This document shows positions 8,650 through 17,373 of a stretch of 64,000 bases of DNA, in pieces. The translations under genes and the position numbers were made by a program. Source of the stretch: an uncultured Clostridia bacterium (GTDB lineage: Bacteria; Bacillota; Clostridia; Christensenellales; Borkfalkiaceae); the NCBI GenBank assembly GCA_949282385.1, contig CASDOP010000002.1, positions 91,248-155,247 of the forward strand, given 5' to 3'. The stretch's first letter is position 1; every line of letters begins with the position of its first letter. Below the pieces are notes generated by a model, which saw nothing but the letters and a program-made list of their open reading frames with translations, was not told where the DNA came from and made no database searches.

Positions 8650-9273
8650 TTATCTTATGAAGTTTGTCATGACCTTTTTGACGATTACGGGTTTTTCCAG
8701 CTCCGTTCCCTTGGCTTTTTCCAGAAGTTTTAAAAGCCATGCCATGTTGGAGCCGATAGCGCGCATTACGCTTACGCCTTCCTCGTCCTTTAAAACGTCC
8801 TCCGCCTTGCTGCCGTGAACCATGTTCCAGTACGTTGCGGGAACCTGTATCATAGAAGATATGCCTATGTATTTGTTGAGGACGTCGTAAGAGGCGGTCG
8901 TTCCCGCCCTTCTCGCCGAAACGACGCTTGCGGCGGGTTTGAACTTCATGTATGTGCCGTAGGCATAAAAAAGTCTGTCGAGCACGGAAATCATTGCTCC
9001 CGCGGGAGATGCGTAGTGTACGGGCGAACCGAATATGTAGCCGTCGTATTCTTTTACCATTTCGCCGAGTTTATTGACGACGTCGTCATCGAAAATGCAC
9101 TTGCCGTTCTTGCGGCAGTTAAGGCAGCCTATGCAGGAATGAACCGCGCCGTTGCCTATCCAGAATATAGTGCTTTCCACGCCCTGCGATGCCAATTCTT
9201 CGGCTATTATTTTTAAAGCGGCGTCCGTGCAACCGTGTTCGTGCGGACTGCCGTTTATCATTAGAACTTTCAT
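8650..9273 (-). CDS. flavodoxin-family NAD(P)H-dependent oxidoreductase
   Basis: 207 aa. The N-terminal LMINGSPHEHGCTDAAL is the FMN phosphate-binding loop of the NADPH-dependent FMN reductase / iron-sulfur flavoprotein family. FGSPVHYASPAGAM near residue 80 is the second FMN-contact segment. A cysteine cluster CIGCLNCRKNGKC near residues 48-60 resembles the iron-sulfur-flavoprotein cysteines, so a cluster is possible. It stands alone, transcribed from the 9274-9360 region with an AGGAGT site before the start. The electron donor and acceptor are unknown. Confidence 0.82.
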   Translation of the reverse strand: MKVLMINGSPHEHGCTDAALKIIAEELASQGVESTIFWIGNGAVHSCIGCLNCRKNGKCIFDDDVVNKLGEMVKEYDGYIFGSPVHYASPAGAMISVLDRLFYAYGTYMKFKPAASVVSARRAGTTASYDVLNKYIGISSMIQVPATYWNMVHGSKAEDVLKDEEGVSVMRAIGSNMAWLLKLLEKAKGTELEKPVIVKKVMTNFIR

Positions 9274-9375
9274 ATAATACTCCTTTTTTTATAATATTTT
9301 ACTACCCGAAAGGCGTTATGTCAATATCGTGCGGAGCAAAACGGAAGCTGAACAACGGTATTGATAAATAACGTC

Positions 9376-9435
9376 AGAGCAAAAGTAGCGCAGACGCGAT
9401 ATGCCGACACCATTCGGAGCAAAAGTAGCGCAGAC
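9376..9435. repeat. short direct repeats AGCAAAAGTAGCGCAGAC
   Basis: An 18-bp identical core occurs at 9378-9395 and 9418-9435, 40 bp apart. A degenerate third start (GGAGCAAAACGGAAG) is at 9333-9347. The 286-bp gap between the flavodoxin and zinc-ribbon genes holds this and the terminator, nothing else recognised. Confidence 0.7.
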
Positions 9436-9450
9436 ATTATTAAAAACTGC

Positions 9451-9474
9451 GGGCGCGGCTTTTTAGCCGCGCCC
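9451..9474 (-). terminator. terminator of the dgt-dnaG-rpoD operon
   Basis: A 10-bp GC stem GGGCGCGGCT/AGCCGCGCCC with a 4-nt loop. On the minus strand GCAG and TTTTT follow. An outer pairing ACTGCGGG/CCCGCAGT (9446-9453 with about 9491-9498) gives an alternative fold. Confidence 0.7.
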
Positions 9475-9559
9475 GAATATTTTAAAACTCCCGCAGTTTT
9501 TCCGCCGCGCGGAGCACATTAAATATCATATGCCCGCGCTTTAAGATTATTACTGCTTT

Positions 9560-10261
9560 TTAACCTTTATACAAAAATCTGTGGCAGTTTTCGCATTCGA
9601 CAACTCTGCCCGACGAAGCCGCTTCCTTTTCAGCAATGGAAAGCGCCGTGCCGCACATGGGGCAGATGTCCGCATTGAGCTTGCACAGTATGGGGAAAAC
9701 CCTTTCGCTGCGCTTTGCCTGATATTTTTTGAGCACTTCTTCGTCGATGTCCTTGGAAAGTTTTTTAAGTTCCGCAGTTATTCTGTCAACTTCGGACTGC
9801 CTTTCTTCCTTATACTTTTTGAATGCGTCCTGCAGAACGGGATATTCCTTCTGCGCGGAAATTACCTTCTTTTTGAGGTTCTGGTATTCTTCCGAAGTTT
9901 CCTTTGCAGTTGCCGTGAGCGTCGCTATTTCGCCCTTGAGCGCTTTGAAAGAATCGGCGAGCGTCTGCGCGCTGCGCTTGTAGAAAGATATGTCGTTGCC
10001 CGCTTCGACGAGCTTGTCGAGGTTATCGAAATCTTTGAGCGTTTCGTTGAGTTCGGCATATTTCTTTTCGAGGCGGTCGATGAGCGATTTTATTTCGCTG
10101 GCTTTGCTTTCGAGCTGGTCGAGCTTTTCAGACGCCTTTGTGAGGAAGTTGCGCGTCTGAACGTACTTTTTGCGCTCGTCGCTTGAAGATATTTCCTGTT
10201 CGAGCTTTAAAAGTCTGCTGTCTTCCTCCTGATATTTTAAAAGTTTTTCAACCTGGGACAT
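9560..10261 (-). CDS. coiled-coil protein with C-terminal C4 zinc ribbon (COG1579 type)
   Basis: 233 aa. Residues 1 to about 185 are a charged, heptad-like coiled coil. The C-terminus carries CPMCG and CENCH, the four-cysteine zinc ribbon of the COG1579/zf-RING_7 family. Function in this family is not settled; nucleic-acid binding has been proposed. It is the last gene of the dgt-dnaG-rpoD-trmK-nif3 operon, 16 bp after nif3, an order common in clostridia. The start at 10261 has GGAG upstream. Confidence 0.85.
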   Translation of the reverse strand: MSQVEKLLKYQEEDSRLLKLEQEISSSDERKKYVQTRNFLTKASEKLDQLESKASEIKSLIDRLEKKYAELNETLKDFDNLDKLVEAGNDISFYKRSAQTLADSFKALKGEIATLTATAKETSEEYQNLKKKVISAQKEYPVLQDAFKKYKEERQSEVDRITAELKKLSKDIDEEVLKKYQAKRSERVFPILCKLNADICPMCGTALSIAEKEAASSGRVVECENCHRFLYKG

Positions 10262-10277
10262 AATTTTTCTCCTTTTA

Positions 10278-11072
10278 TTACAAAAGTTGCTCGTCGATAT
10301 AGACGTATGCAGGCACGCCCAGCTCGGGAATGAGCTTTTGCGCCATGCGGGTAAAGCCGTAAACTTCGGATGCGTAGTGCGTCATCTGGACGACGTTTAC
10401 TCCGTTGTAATACAGACCTGTTATCATGTGATGGGCGAAATCTGCGGAAACTATTACGTCCGCTCCGCCTTCGATTGCAAAACCGCCCGCACTTTCGTCG
10501 GCGCCCGCGCCGCAGAACGACGCAACTTTCTTTATGCGCCTTGTCGGGTCGCCGTATGCAAAAATACGCTTGGTATTGAACGTTTTGCCTATTTTTTTGA
10601 CAAAATCGCTGAATTTTATTTCGGGTATTTCGTAAAGCCTGCCGTAGCCGCCGACGGAGAGTTTATCCATTATCTCAGCCTGCGTTCCGCCAAGACCTTT
10701 CATGAGAAAGTAATCTATGCCCTCTTCGGCGCTGTCGAAATTGAGATGCATGGATATGACGCCAATTCCGTTTTTTATGCACGTTACGAGCGCGCGGGAA
10801 ATGAGGTCGTTTGACGGGGTTATTCTTTTTTGTCCGTGATAGATTGCGGGGTGATGGGTAACTATGAGATTACAGCCGCGCTTTACCGCCTCTTCCGCCG
10901 CGGCGGGAGTGAAATCGAGCGAGAAAAGCACGCCCGTTATTTCGCCCTCGTTTTCGACGAGTACGCCGCTGTTGTCGTAATGATTATATCTCGCGCACAG
11001 CTCGTCGCTGAGCGCGACGGGCGCGCAGACGCGCTCTATCGCTTCAAATGCGTCTTTAAGTTTCACCCTCAT
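10278..11072 (-). CDS. Nif3-like dinuclear metal centre protein
   Basis: 264 aa. Metal-binding segments are visible: LIVTHHPAIYH near residue 70, ISMHLNFDSAEEG near 107, and the C-terminal ADFAHHMI near 215. It is the short form; the longer YqfO type with an inserted PII-like domain is not seen here. The family (also called GTP cyclohydrolase I type 2) binds two metals in a hexameric toroid; its physiological reaction is uncertain. It overlaps the 3' end of trmK by 17 nt, implying translational coupling. Confidence 0.88.
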   Translation of the reverse strand: MRVKLKDAFEAIERVCAPVALSDELCARYNHYDNSGVLVENEGEITGVLFSLDFTPAAAEEAVKRGCNLIVTHHPAIYHGQKRITPSNDLISRALVTCIKNGIGVISMHLNFDSAEEGIDYFLMKGLGGTQAEIMDKLSVGGYGRLYEIPEIKFSDFVKKIGKTFNTKRIFAYGDPTRRIKKVASFCGAGADESAGGFAIEGGADVIVSADFAHHMITGLYYNGVNVVQMTHYASEVYGFTRMAQKLIPELGVPAYVYIDEQLL

Positions 11073-11697
11073 ATACCCCCGTTATGAATTGTAACCTATT
11101 TTCGAGCAGGCGCCTGTTTTCTTCGAGCATGCTGCCCGAAAGATAACCGCGGATTTTTTCCGCCTCTTCGGAAAGATATTCCTTAAGGACGGGATTTTTT
11201 AAGCTGTCCCTGCCGAAAGCGAGCTGGGCGGAATTGTATTTTTCGCTTCCGCCGCTTTTTCTGCCCTTTATTATGAAATAATATTTTCCGTCTGCGAAAA
11301 TATTATCTTCCTCTATTGCGCAGCCGCTGTTTATGAGGTATTCGCGCACCTTGGGAAGATTGCTCATGGGCTGAAAGACAAACTTTGGCGGTATGCCGCT
11401 TTGGTTGAGAATTTTTATTATTTCTTCGCCGCCCATGCCCGCTATCAGAACGAGGTCAGCGCCTTCAACGCCCGTAAGACCGTCGCAGCAGACGGCGTTC
11501 ACCCTGCCATCTTCGCAGTAATCTTTCAACAGCGTGCGCGCCTTGTTGAGGCTCTTTTCGCTTATGTCGGAAATTATTGCGCGGTCGCAGAGATTATTTT
11601 TAAGCATGTACTGCGTGCAGTAGCCGTGGTCGCAACCGACGTCGGCAAACACGCCGCACCTTTCAAGCCTCGAACAGATCTGAGATATTCTGTCCAT
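11056..11697 (-). CDS. trmK: tRNA (adenine(22)-N1)-methyltransferase
   Basis: 213 aa. A Rossmann SAM-binding motif is at ADVGCDHGYCT near residue 19, then ISDISEKSLNKA, and LILAGMGGEEI near 82 (the COG2384/TrmK signature). By family it makes m1A22 in tRNA-Ser and related long-arm tRNAs in Gram-positives. Its ATG overlaps the rpoD stop codon by one base. The position between rpoD and nif3 is the usual Firmicutes context. Confidence 0.88.
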   Translation of the reverse strand: MDRISQICSRLERCGVFADVGCDHGYCTQYMLKNNLCDRAIISDISEKSLNKARTLLKDYCEDGRVNAVCCDGLTGVEGADLVLIAGMGGEEIIKILNQSGIPPKFVFQPMSNLPKVREYLINSGCAIEEDNIFADGKYYFIIKGRKSGGSEKYNSAQLAFGRDSLKNPVLKEYLSEEAEKIRGYLSGSMLEENRRLLENRLQFITGVYEGET

Positions 11698-12755
11698 CAG
11701 GTATCGAGGAAATCTTTAAGGTGCTTGGAGCGCGAAGGATGGCGCAGCTTTCTTAAAGCCTTTGCCTCTATCTGGCGTATACGCTCCCTGGTTACGTTGA
11801 ATTCCTTGCCGACTTCTTCGAGCGTGCGGGGACGTCCGTCGTCCACGCCGTAGCGCAGACGAAGCACCTTTTCCTCTCTGGGCGTAAGGCTGTTGAGTAC
11901 GGACAGAAGCGTTTCCTTGAGCATGGTTGAAGAAACGCTGTCCGAGGGCGTAACCGCCCTGTCGTCTTCGATGAAGTCGCCGAGGTGGGAGTCTTCCTCT
12001 TCGCCTATGGGCGTTTCGAGCGAGACGGGATCCTGCGCGATTTTCTGAATTTCGCGCACGCGCTCTTCGGAAATGTTCATTTCCTGCGCAATCTCTGCGG
12101 GCGTCGGTTCTCTGCCGTATTTCTGCAGGAGAATGCGCGAAACTCTTGTGAGTTTATTGATTGTTTCGACCATATGCACGGGGATACGGATGGTACGCGC
12201 CTGGTCTGCTATGGCGCGGGTTATAGCCTGTCTTATCCACCACGTTGCATAGGTTGAGAATTTGAAGCCCTTCTGGTAGTCGAATTTTTCGACGGCTTTC
12301 ATAAGTCCGAGGTTGCCTTCCTGTATGAGGTCGAGGAAGAGCATGCCGCGTCCGACATACCTCTTTGCGATGGAAACGACCAGCCTTAAGTTTGCTTCGG
12401 AAAGTTTCTTTTTTGCTTCCTCGTCGCCTTCCTGCATCTTGCGGGCAAGCTCTATTTCGTCGTCGGCGGAAAGAAGAGGCACTCTGCCTATATCCTTTAA
12501 ATACATCTTGACGGGGTCGTCCAGACCTATGTCGGAAAGCGCCTGTTCGTAGAGTTCGTTGTCCCTTTCAGCCTCGTCGATTATCTGTATGCCCGCCTCG
12601 GCTATGGACTTATACACGAAATCCATCTGCGTGGGCGTGGTTTCGTATTTTTCCATGATGTCGCAGAGGTTGTTTGTCGTTATCGAGCCTTTGTTGGAAA
12701 AGTCGTCGATAATCTTTTTGAGTATTTCGTTTAATTTCTGGTCGGATAAATTCAT
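11697..12755 (-). CDS. rpoD: RNA polymerase primary sigma factor (sigma-70/sigma-A)
   Basis: 352 aa, the compact Firmicutes size. It has a short region 1.1, then region 1.2 ([17 protein letters not shown]). Region 2 includes [19 protein letters not shown] and [15 protein letters not shown] for -10 recognition. Region 3 follows, then region 4 with the helix-turn-helix [20 protein letters not shown]. It directs the TTGACA/TATAAT promoters seen through this window. The gene starts immediately after the dnaG stop, so the pair is co-translated in the macromolecular-synthesis operon. Confidence 0.97.
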   Translation of the reverse strand: MNLSDQKLNEILKKIIDDFSNKGSITTNNLCDIMEKYETTPTQMDFVYKSIAEAGIQIIDEAERDNELYEQALSDIGLDDPVKMYLKDIGRVPLLSADDEIELARKMQEGDEEAKKKLSEANLRLVVSIAKRYVGRGMLFLDLIQEGNLGLMKAVEKFDYQKGFKFSTYATWWIRQAITRAIADQARTIRIPVHMVETINKLTRVSRILLQKYGREPTPAEIAQEMNISEERVREIQKIAQDPVSLETPIGEEEDSHLGDFIEDDRAVTPSDSVSSTMLKETLLSVLNSLTPREEKVLRLRYGVDDGRPRTLEEVGKEFNVTRERIRQIEAKALRKLRHPSRSKHLKDFLDT

Positions 12756-14537
12756 TTAACGTACCCCGTTTTTTAGTTTTTCCTTTTGTTTGAAAAGTTC
12801 GCTCAACCGCGCGGCGCATTCCCTTCTTTGCTCTACGTCTGTAAGAGAAGCAGCCTTTGCCGTGAGCGCGCTTATTTGTTCGTCTATGTAATCTGTCTTC
12901 AACCTCACAACGCTGTCGGCAAAGTACTTCGCCGCGACGTCGCCCGAAAGTTTGTCGCCGTCGGAATAGTCGAGTATGCGCGTGAGTTCCTCAAACTCGG
13001 GCGTGTTTTCTTCAAAAAATTCGAAAATCTCGCTGAGGTGTATCTGTTCGCCCATAAGCCTTTTGCTCATTACGTACTTTGCGAGTATGAGGTGTATGGG
13101 ATTGATGAAAGGAACGGACGATATATCGGTATCGGCGGTATAGTCCGCGCCGAAAAGATAACTTACTATGACGAAGCGAGAAGCCTTGAGCGATGCGTTG
13201 GCGTTGTCCGCCCTGTCCTCGTGCTTGTCAGATTTTATTTCCATCTGGCTGGGCAGAGAATTGAGGTCGCGGTTTAAACTTTCGTAAGTTATGCCCGTTT
13301 TGTCCCTCAGTTTCTTTAAAAGTTCTTCCTGCTCCGCCGAGCTGTCCGCCGTCTTTATAATCTTTATCGCGTCCGCAACATATCGGCGCTTATATTCCGT
13401 TTTGGTAAGGTCCGCGCCTTCGCCGAGCACGGAAAGTTTATAATCTATGAGCGGCATAGCCGCGTCCAGGCACGCCCTGTAACCTTCCTCCCCGCGCTGT
13501 TTGATTACGTCGTCCGGGTCAAGTCCTTCGGGCAGGGGAACAACCTTTACGTTAAGCCCTTCGCCCTTTAAAATTTCAAGACCGCGCATGTTGGCTTTTT
13601 TGCCCGCCGTGTCGCCGTCGTAAGAGATAAGCACCGTGTCGGTGTACCTCTTTATAAGGCGCGCCTGGTCCTGCGTGAGCGATGTTCCCATGCTTGCGAC
13701 GACGTTTTTGAAGCCCGCAGAATAGAGAGATATTGTATCCATATAGCCTTCGACCATTATTACTTCCTTAATAGTCTGGCTGCGCTTGAGCTTTTTTAAA
13801 AGGTTTATGTTATACAGCGTCTTGCTCTTGTTGAAAACTATGGTTTCCTTGGTGTTTTTGTACTTGGCAAAGTCGGTCTTTTTGAGTACCCTGCCGCCGA
13901 AAGCTATAACTTCGTCCAACGCGTTTATTATGGGAAAAATCAGTCTGCCGCCCTGCGCGTCAACAAGTCTGCCTTCGACTTCGTTCACCGTGCCGCTGTC
14001 GAGCATGTCCTGCTTTGTATAGCCCTTGGAAAGAAGATATTTAGGCAGGTCGTAAAAGTTGAGGCTTGCGCCCAGACCGAACGAGCGCACCACCCTTGAG
14101 GGGATTTTTCTGTTGAGTATGTACTGTATGTGCGCGTCGGCTTTGCCCGAATTGAGGTTATCGAGGTAAAAGTGGGCGCAATCGTTGAGAAGTTTTAAAA
14201 TGGTATCCCTTTTGCGCTTTGCTTCCGCCGTGGTGCGATTGTCGAAATCGGTCTGCGGCATGGGAAGGTTTGCCCGCTCGGCGAGCAGTTTGACCGTATC
14301 CATGAAGTCCAGACTTTCCATTTCCGACACGAGTTTTATGACGTCGCCCGAAGCTCCGCAACCGAAACAGTGATAGAACTGCCCGCTCTCGTTGACAGAA
14401 AAGGACGCAGTTTTTTCGTGATGAAAGGGGCAGCACGCCCAATAGCTTGCGCCCTTTTTTTCAAGTGTGAAATAGCCGCTCGCGACTTCGACGATATTCA
14501 GTTTATCTTTAAGCGTTCTTAAAAATTCCTGGTCCAT
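12756..14537 (-). CDS. dnaG: DNA primase
   Basis: 593 aa. It starts with a CHC2 zinc-binding domain: CPFHHEKTASF near residue 36 and the CFGCGASGD segment near 58. The TOPRIM catalytic domain follows, with the acidic motif VMVEGYMDTI near 262 and SYDGDTAGKKA near 310. The C-terminal helicase-binding part is weakly conserved, as is usual. It makes RNA primers for lagging-strand replication. It sits between dgt and rpoD in the macromolecular-synthesis operon. Confidence 0.96.
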   Translation of the reverse strand: MDQEFLRTLKDKLNIVEVASGYFTLEKKGASYWACCPFHHEKTASFSVNESGQFYHCFGCGASGDVIKLVSEMESLDFMDTVKLLAERANLPMPQTDFDNRTTAEAKRKRDTILKLLNDCAHFYLDNLNSGKADAHIQYILNRKIPSRVVRSFGLGASLNFYDLPKYLLSKGYTKQDMLDSGTVNEVEGRLVDAQGGRLIFPIINALDEVIAFGGRVLKKTDFAKYKNTKETIVFNKSKTLYNINLLKKLKRSQTIKEVIMVEGYMDTISLYSAGFKNVVASMGTSLTQDQARLIKRYTDTVLISYDGDTAGKKANMRGLEILKGEGLNVKVVPLPEGLDPDDVIKQRGEEGYRACLDAAMPLIDYKLSVLGEGADLTKTEYKRRYVADAIKIIKTADSSAEQEELLKKLRDKTGITYESLNRDLNSLPSQMEIKSDKHEDRADNANASLKASRFVIVSYLFGADYTADTDISSVPFINPIHLILAKYVMSKRLMGEQIHLSEIFEFFEENTPEFEELTRILDYSDGDKLSGDVAAKYFADSVVRLKTDYIDEQISALTAKAASLTDVEQRRECAARLSELFKQKEKLKNGVR

Positions 14538-14575
14538 TGCGCCCTGCGGCTCTCCTTTTTATGCGCGGAAAGGCT

Positions 14576-15607
14576 TTAATTGAGCCCGTCGACAAAAGTC
14601 CAGCCGCGCGGTACGAATATAGAATTGAACACCTTGACCGCGTACCTGTCCGTCATGGACGAAATGTAGTCGCACACGACCTGTTCGCGGGGGTATGTAT
14701 TCATCAGTTTAAGATAGGTTTCGGGCAGTTTTTCGGGGTATTTTATAAAATAATCGTACATCGCCGAAAGCATTCTTTCTGCCTTTTCTTCCTCTCCCAT
14801 GGCGTACTTTGTGCGATATACCCGCTCGAACATGAACGCCCTCAATTTGTCGCTCGCCTGCCGCACTTCCTCGCCCATGACAACGTACGGCTTGTCCGCG
14901 CTGTTGCGCCAGACGGAGGTTATTGCCGTGTTTATTCTCTGACCCGAAGTAGAACCGAGAACTTTTATTATTTCTTCGGGAACGTCCTGCGCGGTGAGAA
15001 CGCCCGCGCGGATGGCGTCGTTGAGGTCGTGATTTATGTATGCCACTCTGTCGGCTATGCACACGCACTTGCCTTCCAAAGTCGAGGGCTTGTCCTCGTT
15101 TTTGTGATTATTGTGATTGACTATGCCGTCGCGCACTTCGTTGGTGAGGTTGAGACCGCGCCCGTCTTTTTCGAGTACGTCCACCACCCTCAAAGACTGT
15201 TCGTTGTGGCGGAAACCGCCGGGGGCGAGTTTATTTAGTATACGCTCTCCGCTGTGTCCGAACGGCGTATGCCCAAGGTCGTGTCCCAGAGCTATCGCTT
15301 CGGCGAGGTCCTCGTTGAGGCGCAGGGAACGCGCAAGCGAACGCGCTATCTGCGACACGTCGAGCGTGTGGGTAAGTCTTGTTACGTAATGGTCGCCTTC
15401 GGGCGAAAAAAAGACCTGCGTCTTGTTTTTGAGACGCACGAAAGATTTGCAGTAAATTATTCTGTCCCTGTCAAGCTGAAAGGGCGTGCGCATGGCGCAC
15501 GGCTGCTCTTCAAAAAGCCTTCCCGAGCTGTTTTCGGACAATGTTGCATACGGCGAAAGCGTTTGTTTTTCGCGTTCCTGTATCATCCGTCGTATCGATT
15601 TTTCCAT
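14576..15607 (-). CDS. dgt: dGTP triphosphohydrolase-like HD-domain protein
   Basis: 343 aa. Metal-binding HD motif: THTLDVSQIARS near residue 80 and ALGHDLGHTPFGHSGE near 107-122. This matches the dGTPase-like family (about 340 aa in Firmicutes). The opening RMIQEREKQTLSPYA is typical. By family it hydrolyses dNTPs to nucleosides and triphosphate; substrate range is not determinable here. The start is supported by AAGGTG 5 nt upstream. It is the first gene of the dnaG-rpoD operon. Confidence 0.9.
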   Translation of the reverse strand: MEKSIRRMIQEREKQTLSPYATLSENSSGRLFEEQPCAMRTPFQLDRDRIIYCKSFVRLKNKTQVFFSPEGDHYVTRLTHTLDVSQIARSLARSLRLNEDLAEAIALGHDLGHTPFGHSGERILNKLAPGGFRHNEQSLRVVDVLEKDGRGLNLTNEVRDGIVNHNNHKNEDKPSTLEGKCVCIADRVAYINHDLNDAIRAGVLTAQDVPEEIIKVLGSTSGQRINTAITSVWRNSADKPYVVMGEEVRQASDKLRAFMFERVYRTKYAMGEEEKAERMLSAMYDYFIKYPEKLPETYLKLMNTYPREQVVCDYISSMTDRYAVKVFNSIFVPRGWTFVDGLN

Positions 15608-15740
15608 TACTACACCTTATATACGAAAAAAATATGCGTTTTCCTTTATTGCACAAAAAAATTTTTAAATTTTTTCTGCCGTATCGCGTAAAACTCGCCA
15701 TTTTGCGCTTCGAGCGGGCAAATAAGATAAAATTTATTCG

Positions 15741-16466
15741 TTATTTTGCAAAGCCGCCGCCCACGGAGATGACTTCGCCCGTGATATAGCCGCTTTCCGC
15801 GGCGAAAAGGCAGGCTTCGGCAACGTCGTCGCCGCTGCCGAGTCTTCCGAGAGGTATTCTGTCGATCAGCTCTTCCATCTCGTCCCGAGTGAAATCTGCG
15901 TTCATCTGCGTATCTATGACGCCGGGTGAAATGCAGTTTACCGTTATGCGCGAGGGGGCAAGCTCTTTTGCGAGAGCCTTGGTGAAGGCAATTACCCCAC
16001 CCTTGGTGGCGGAATACGCCACTTCGCAGCTTGCGCCCACTTCGCCCCAGATCGAGGCGATGTTGACTATCGCTCCGCCGCCGTAACTTATCATGCTGCG
16101 CGCCACCTCGCGGCTGCAGAGAAATACGCCGCGAAGGTTTACGCCCATAATCTCCTCCCAATCGGCGAGGGTTGTATCCTGTATTACGTTTATCTTTGAA
16201 ATTCCCGCGTTGTTGACAAGCACGTCTATTTTGCCGTATATGCGGAAAATTTCCGAAAACATTGCCTTAACCTGACCCTCGTCCGACACGTCGGCGCGCA
16301 TGAGTACGGGGCAATAATCCTGCTCGTTAAACTCGTTCTGCGCGGCGAGAGCCGCTTCCTCGTCGTGGCAATAATTGAGTATTACTTCGTAGCCGGCGCG
16401 CAGAAATCTTTCGGCGATTGCCTTGCCTATTCCGCGCGTTCCACCCGTTATGAGTACAGTCTTCAT
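15741..16466 (-). CDS. short-chain dehydrogenase/reductase (FabG-like)
   Basis: 241 aa from the ATG at 16466, whose ATGA overlaps the aroK stop. The long open frame further upstream is an aroK shadow. It shows the NAD(P) motif TGGTRGIGKAIA, VNNAGIS, the catalytic Ser within NIASIWGEVG, and the YSATKGG segment (Tyr-x-x-x-Lys). The C-terminal CISPGVIDTQM and ITGEVISVGGG are typical of 3-oxoacyl-ACP reductases. It is the last gene of the shikimate operon, so it may instead act on a different substrate; there are no other fatty-acid genes nearby. Confidence 0.88.
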   Translation of the reverse strand: MKTVLITGGTRGIGKAIAERFLRAGYEVILNYCHDEEAALAAQNEFNEQDYCPVLMRADVSDEGQVKAMFSEIFRIYGKIDVLVNNAGISKINVIQDTTLADWEEIMGVNLRGVFLCSREVARSMISYGGGAIVNIASIWGEVGASCEVAYSATKGGVIAFTKALAKELAPSRITVNCISPGVIDTQMNADFTRDEMEELIDRIPLGRLGSGDDVAEACLFAAESGYITGEVISVGGGFAK

Positions 16467-16963
16467 CTGAGCGCAATCTCCATTATTTTTTGCGCTATCC
16501 CGGCGGGCGTCAGCGCGTCGGTATCGATTATATAATCTGCCGCCTGCTCGTAAACAGCCGAACGCGCAGCCGAAATGGAGCGGACTTTCTGTTCGAGATC
16601 GCCCTGAAGCAGGGGGCGCGAAGTATCGCCGCAAATGCGGGAAATTATAGTTTCGGGCTGTGTGCGGAGGTAAAATATTTTTCCGTTCTTTTTAAGCTCG
16701 GTTACGTTTGCCGCGCGAAGCACGCAGCCGCCTCCGAGCGATATTACCGCATTTTTGCAGCGCGAAGAAACGTCCTTTACCACCTCGCTTTCCATATCGC
16801 GGAAGCGCTCTTCGCCGAAGTCGGCAAAAATTTTATTTATTTCGCCGTGGCGCTTTACTATCTCTTCGTCCGTATCCGTCCACTCGAGAGAGTAAGCCCC
16901 GTGCAGTTCGGCGGCGACTGTAGTCTTGCCGCTGCCCATCATTCCGCATAGTACTATATTCAT
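16463..16963 (-). CDS. aroK: shikimate kinase
   Basis: 166 aa from ATG at 16963, chosen because it overlaps the aroQ stop as ATGA and begins directly with the P-loop strand (MNIVLCGMMGSGKTT). It phosphorylates shikimate at the 3-hydroxyl with ATP. Visible are the Walker A motif GMMGSGKT, DTDEEI, the arginine of FRDMESEV, the ISLGGGCVLR shikimate-binding loop, and RPLLQGD of the lid. Coupled at both ends to aroQ and the SDR. Confidence 0.94.
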   Translation of the reverse strand: MNIVLCGMMGSGKTTVAAELHGAYSLEWTDTDEEIVKRHGEINKIFADFGEERFRDMESEVVKDVSSRCKNAVISLGGGCVLRAANVTELKKNGKIFYLRTQPETIISRICGDTSRPLLQGDLEQKVRSISAARSAVYEQAADYIIDTDALTPAGIAQKIMEIALR

Positions 16964-17370
16964 AATTTGAAGCTCTCCGCGGCGAGGATATAGCTGTTTT
17001 TGCCGAAGCCTGCGATTACGCCCTTGCATACTGCGGAAATAACCGACTTGTGGCGGAATTCGTCGCGGGCATGCACGTTGGACATATGCACCTCAACGAC
17101 GGGAATATCCACCGAGGATATTGCGTCGCGTATGGCGTAGCTGTAGTGCGTGAACGCGCCTGCGTTTAAAATTATTGCGTCGCAGTCGGCATTGTGTATG
17201 GCTGTGCAGATTTCGCCTTCTATATTGCTCTGGAAGAACTGACATTCGTCATCTTTGAAGTGAGCTTTTATTTCAGCGTTTATGTCTTCGAGGGTCTGCG
17301 TGCCGTAAACGCCCTTTTCGCGCCTGCCCGTCATGTTGAGATTTACTCCGTTTATAAAAAGAAATTTCAT
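16960..17370 (-). CDS. aroQ: type II 3-dehydroquinate dehydratase
   Basis: 136 aa. The signature NGVNLNMTGRRE with the catalytic Arg/Tyr region (GVYGTQTLEDIN) is at the N-terminus, then QSNIEGEI, the NAGAFTHYSYAIRDA loop with the catalytic His, and VEVHMSNVHARDEFRHKSV. It removes water from 3-dehydroquinate to give 3-dehydroshikimate. Its ATG is 3 nt after the aroBE stop and it overlaps aroK by 4 nt. Confidence 0.95.
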   Translation of the reverse strand: MKFLFINGVNLNMTGRREKGVYGTQTLEDINAEIKAHFKDDECQFFQSNIEGEICTAIHNADCDAIILNAGAFTHYSYAIRDAISSVDIPVVEVHMSNVHARDEFRHKSVISAVCKGVIAGFGKNSYILAAESFKL

Positions 17371-17373
17371 TGC

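Noticed and set aside
16467..16634. N-terminal extension of the SDR
   Set aside because: It lies inside aroK; the ATGA overlap and NAD motif position support the start at 16466.
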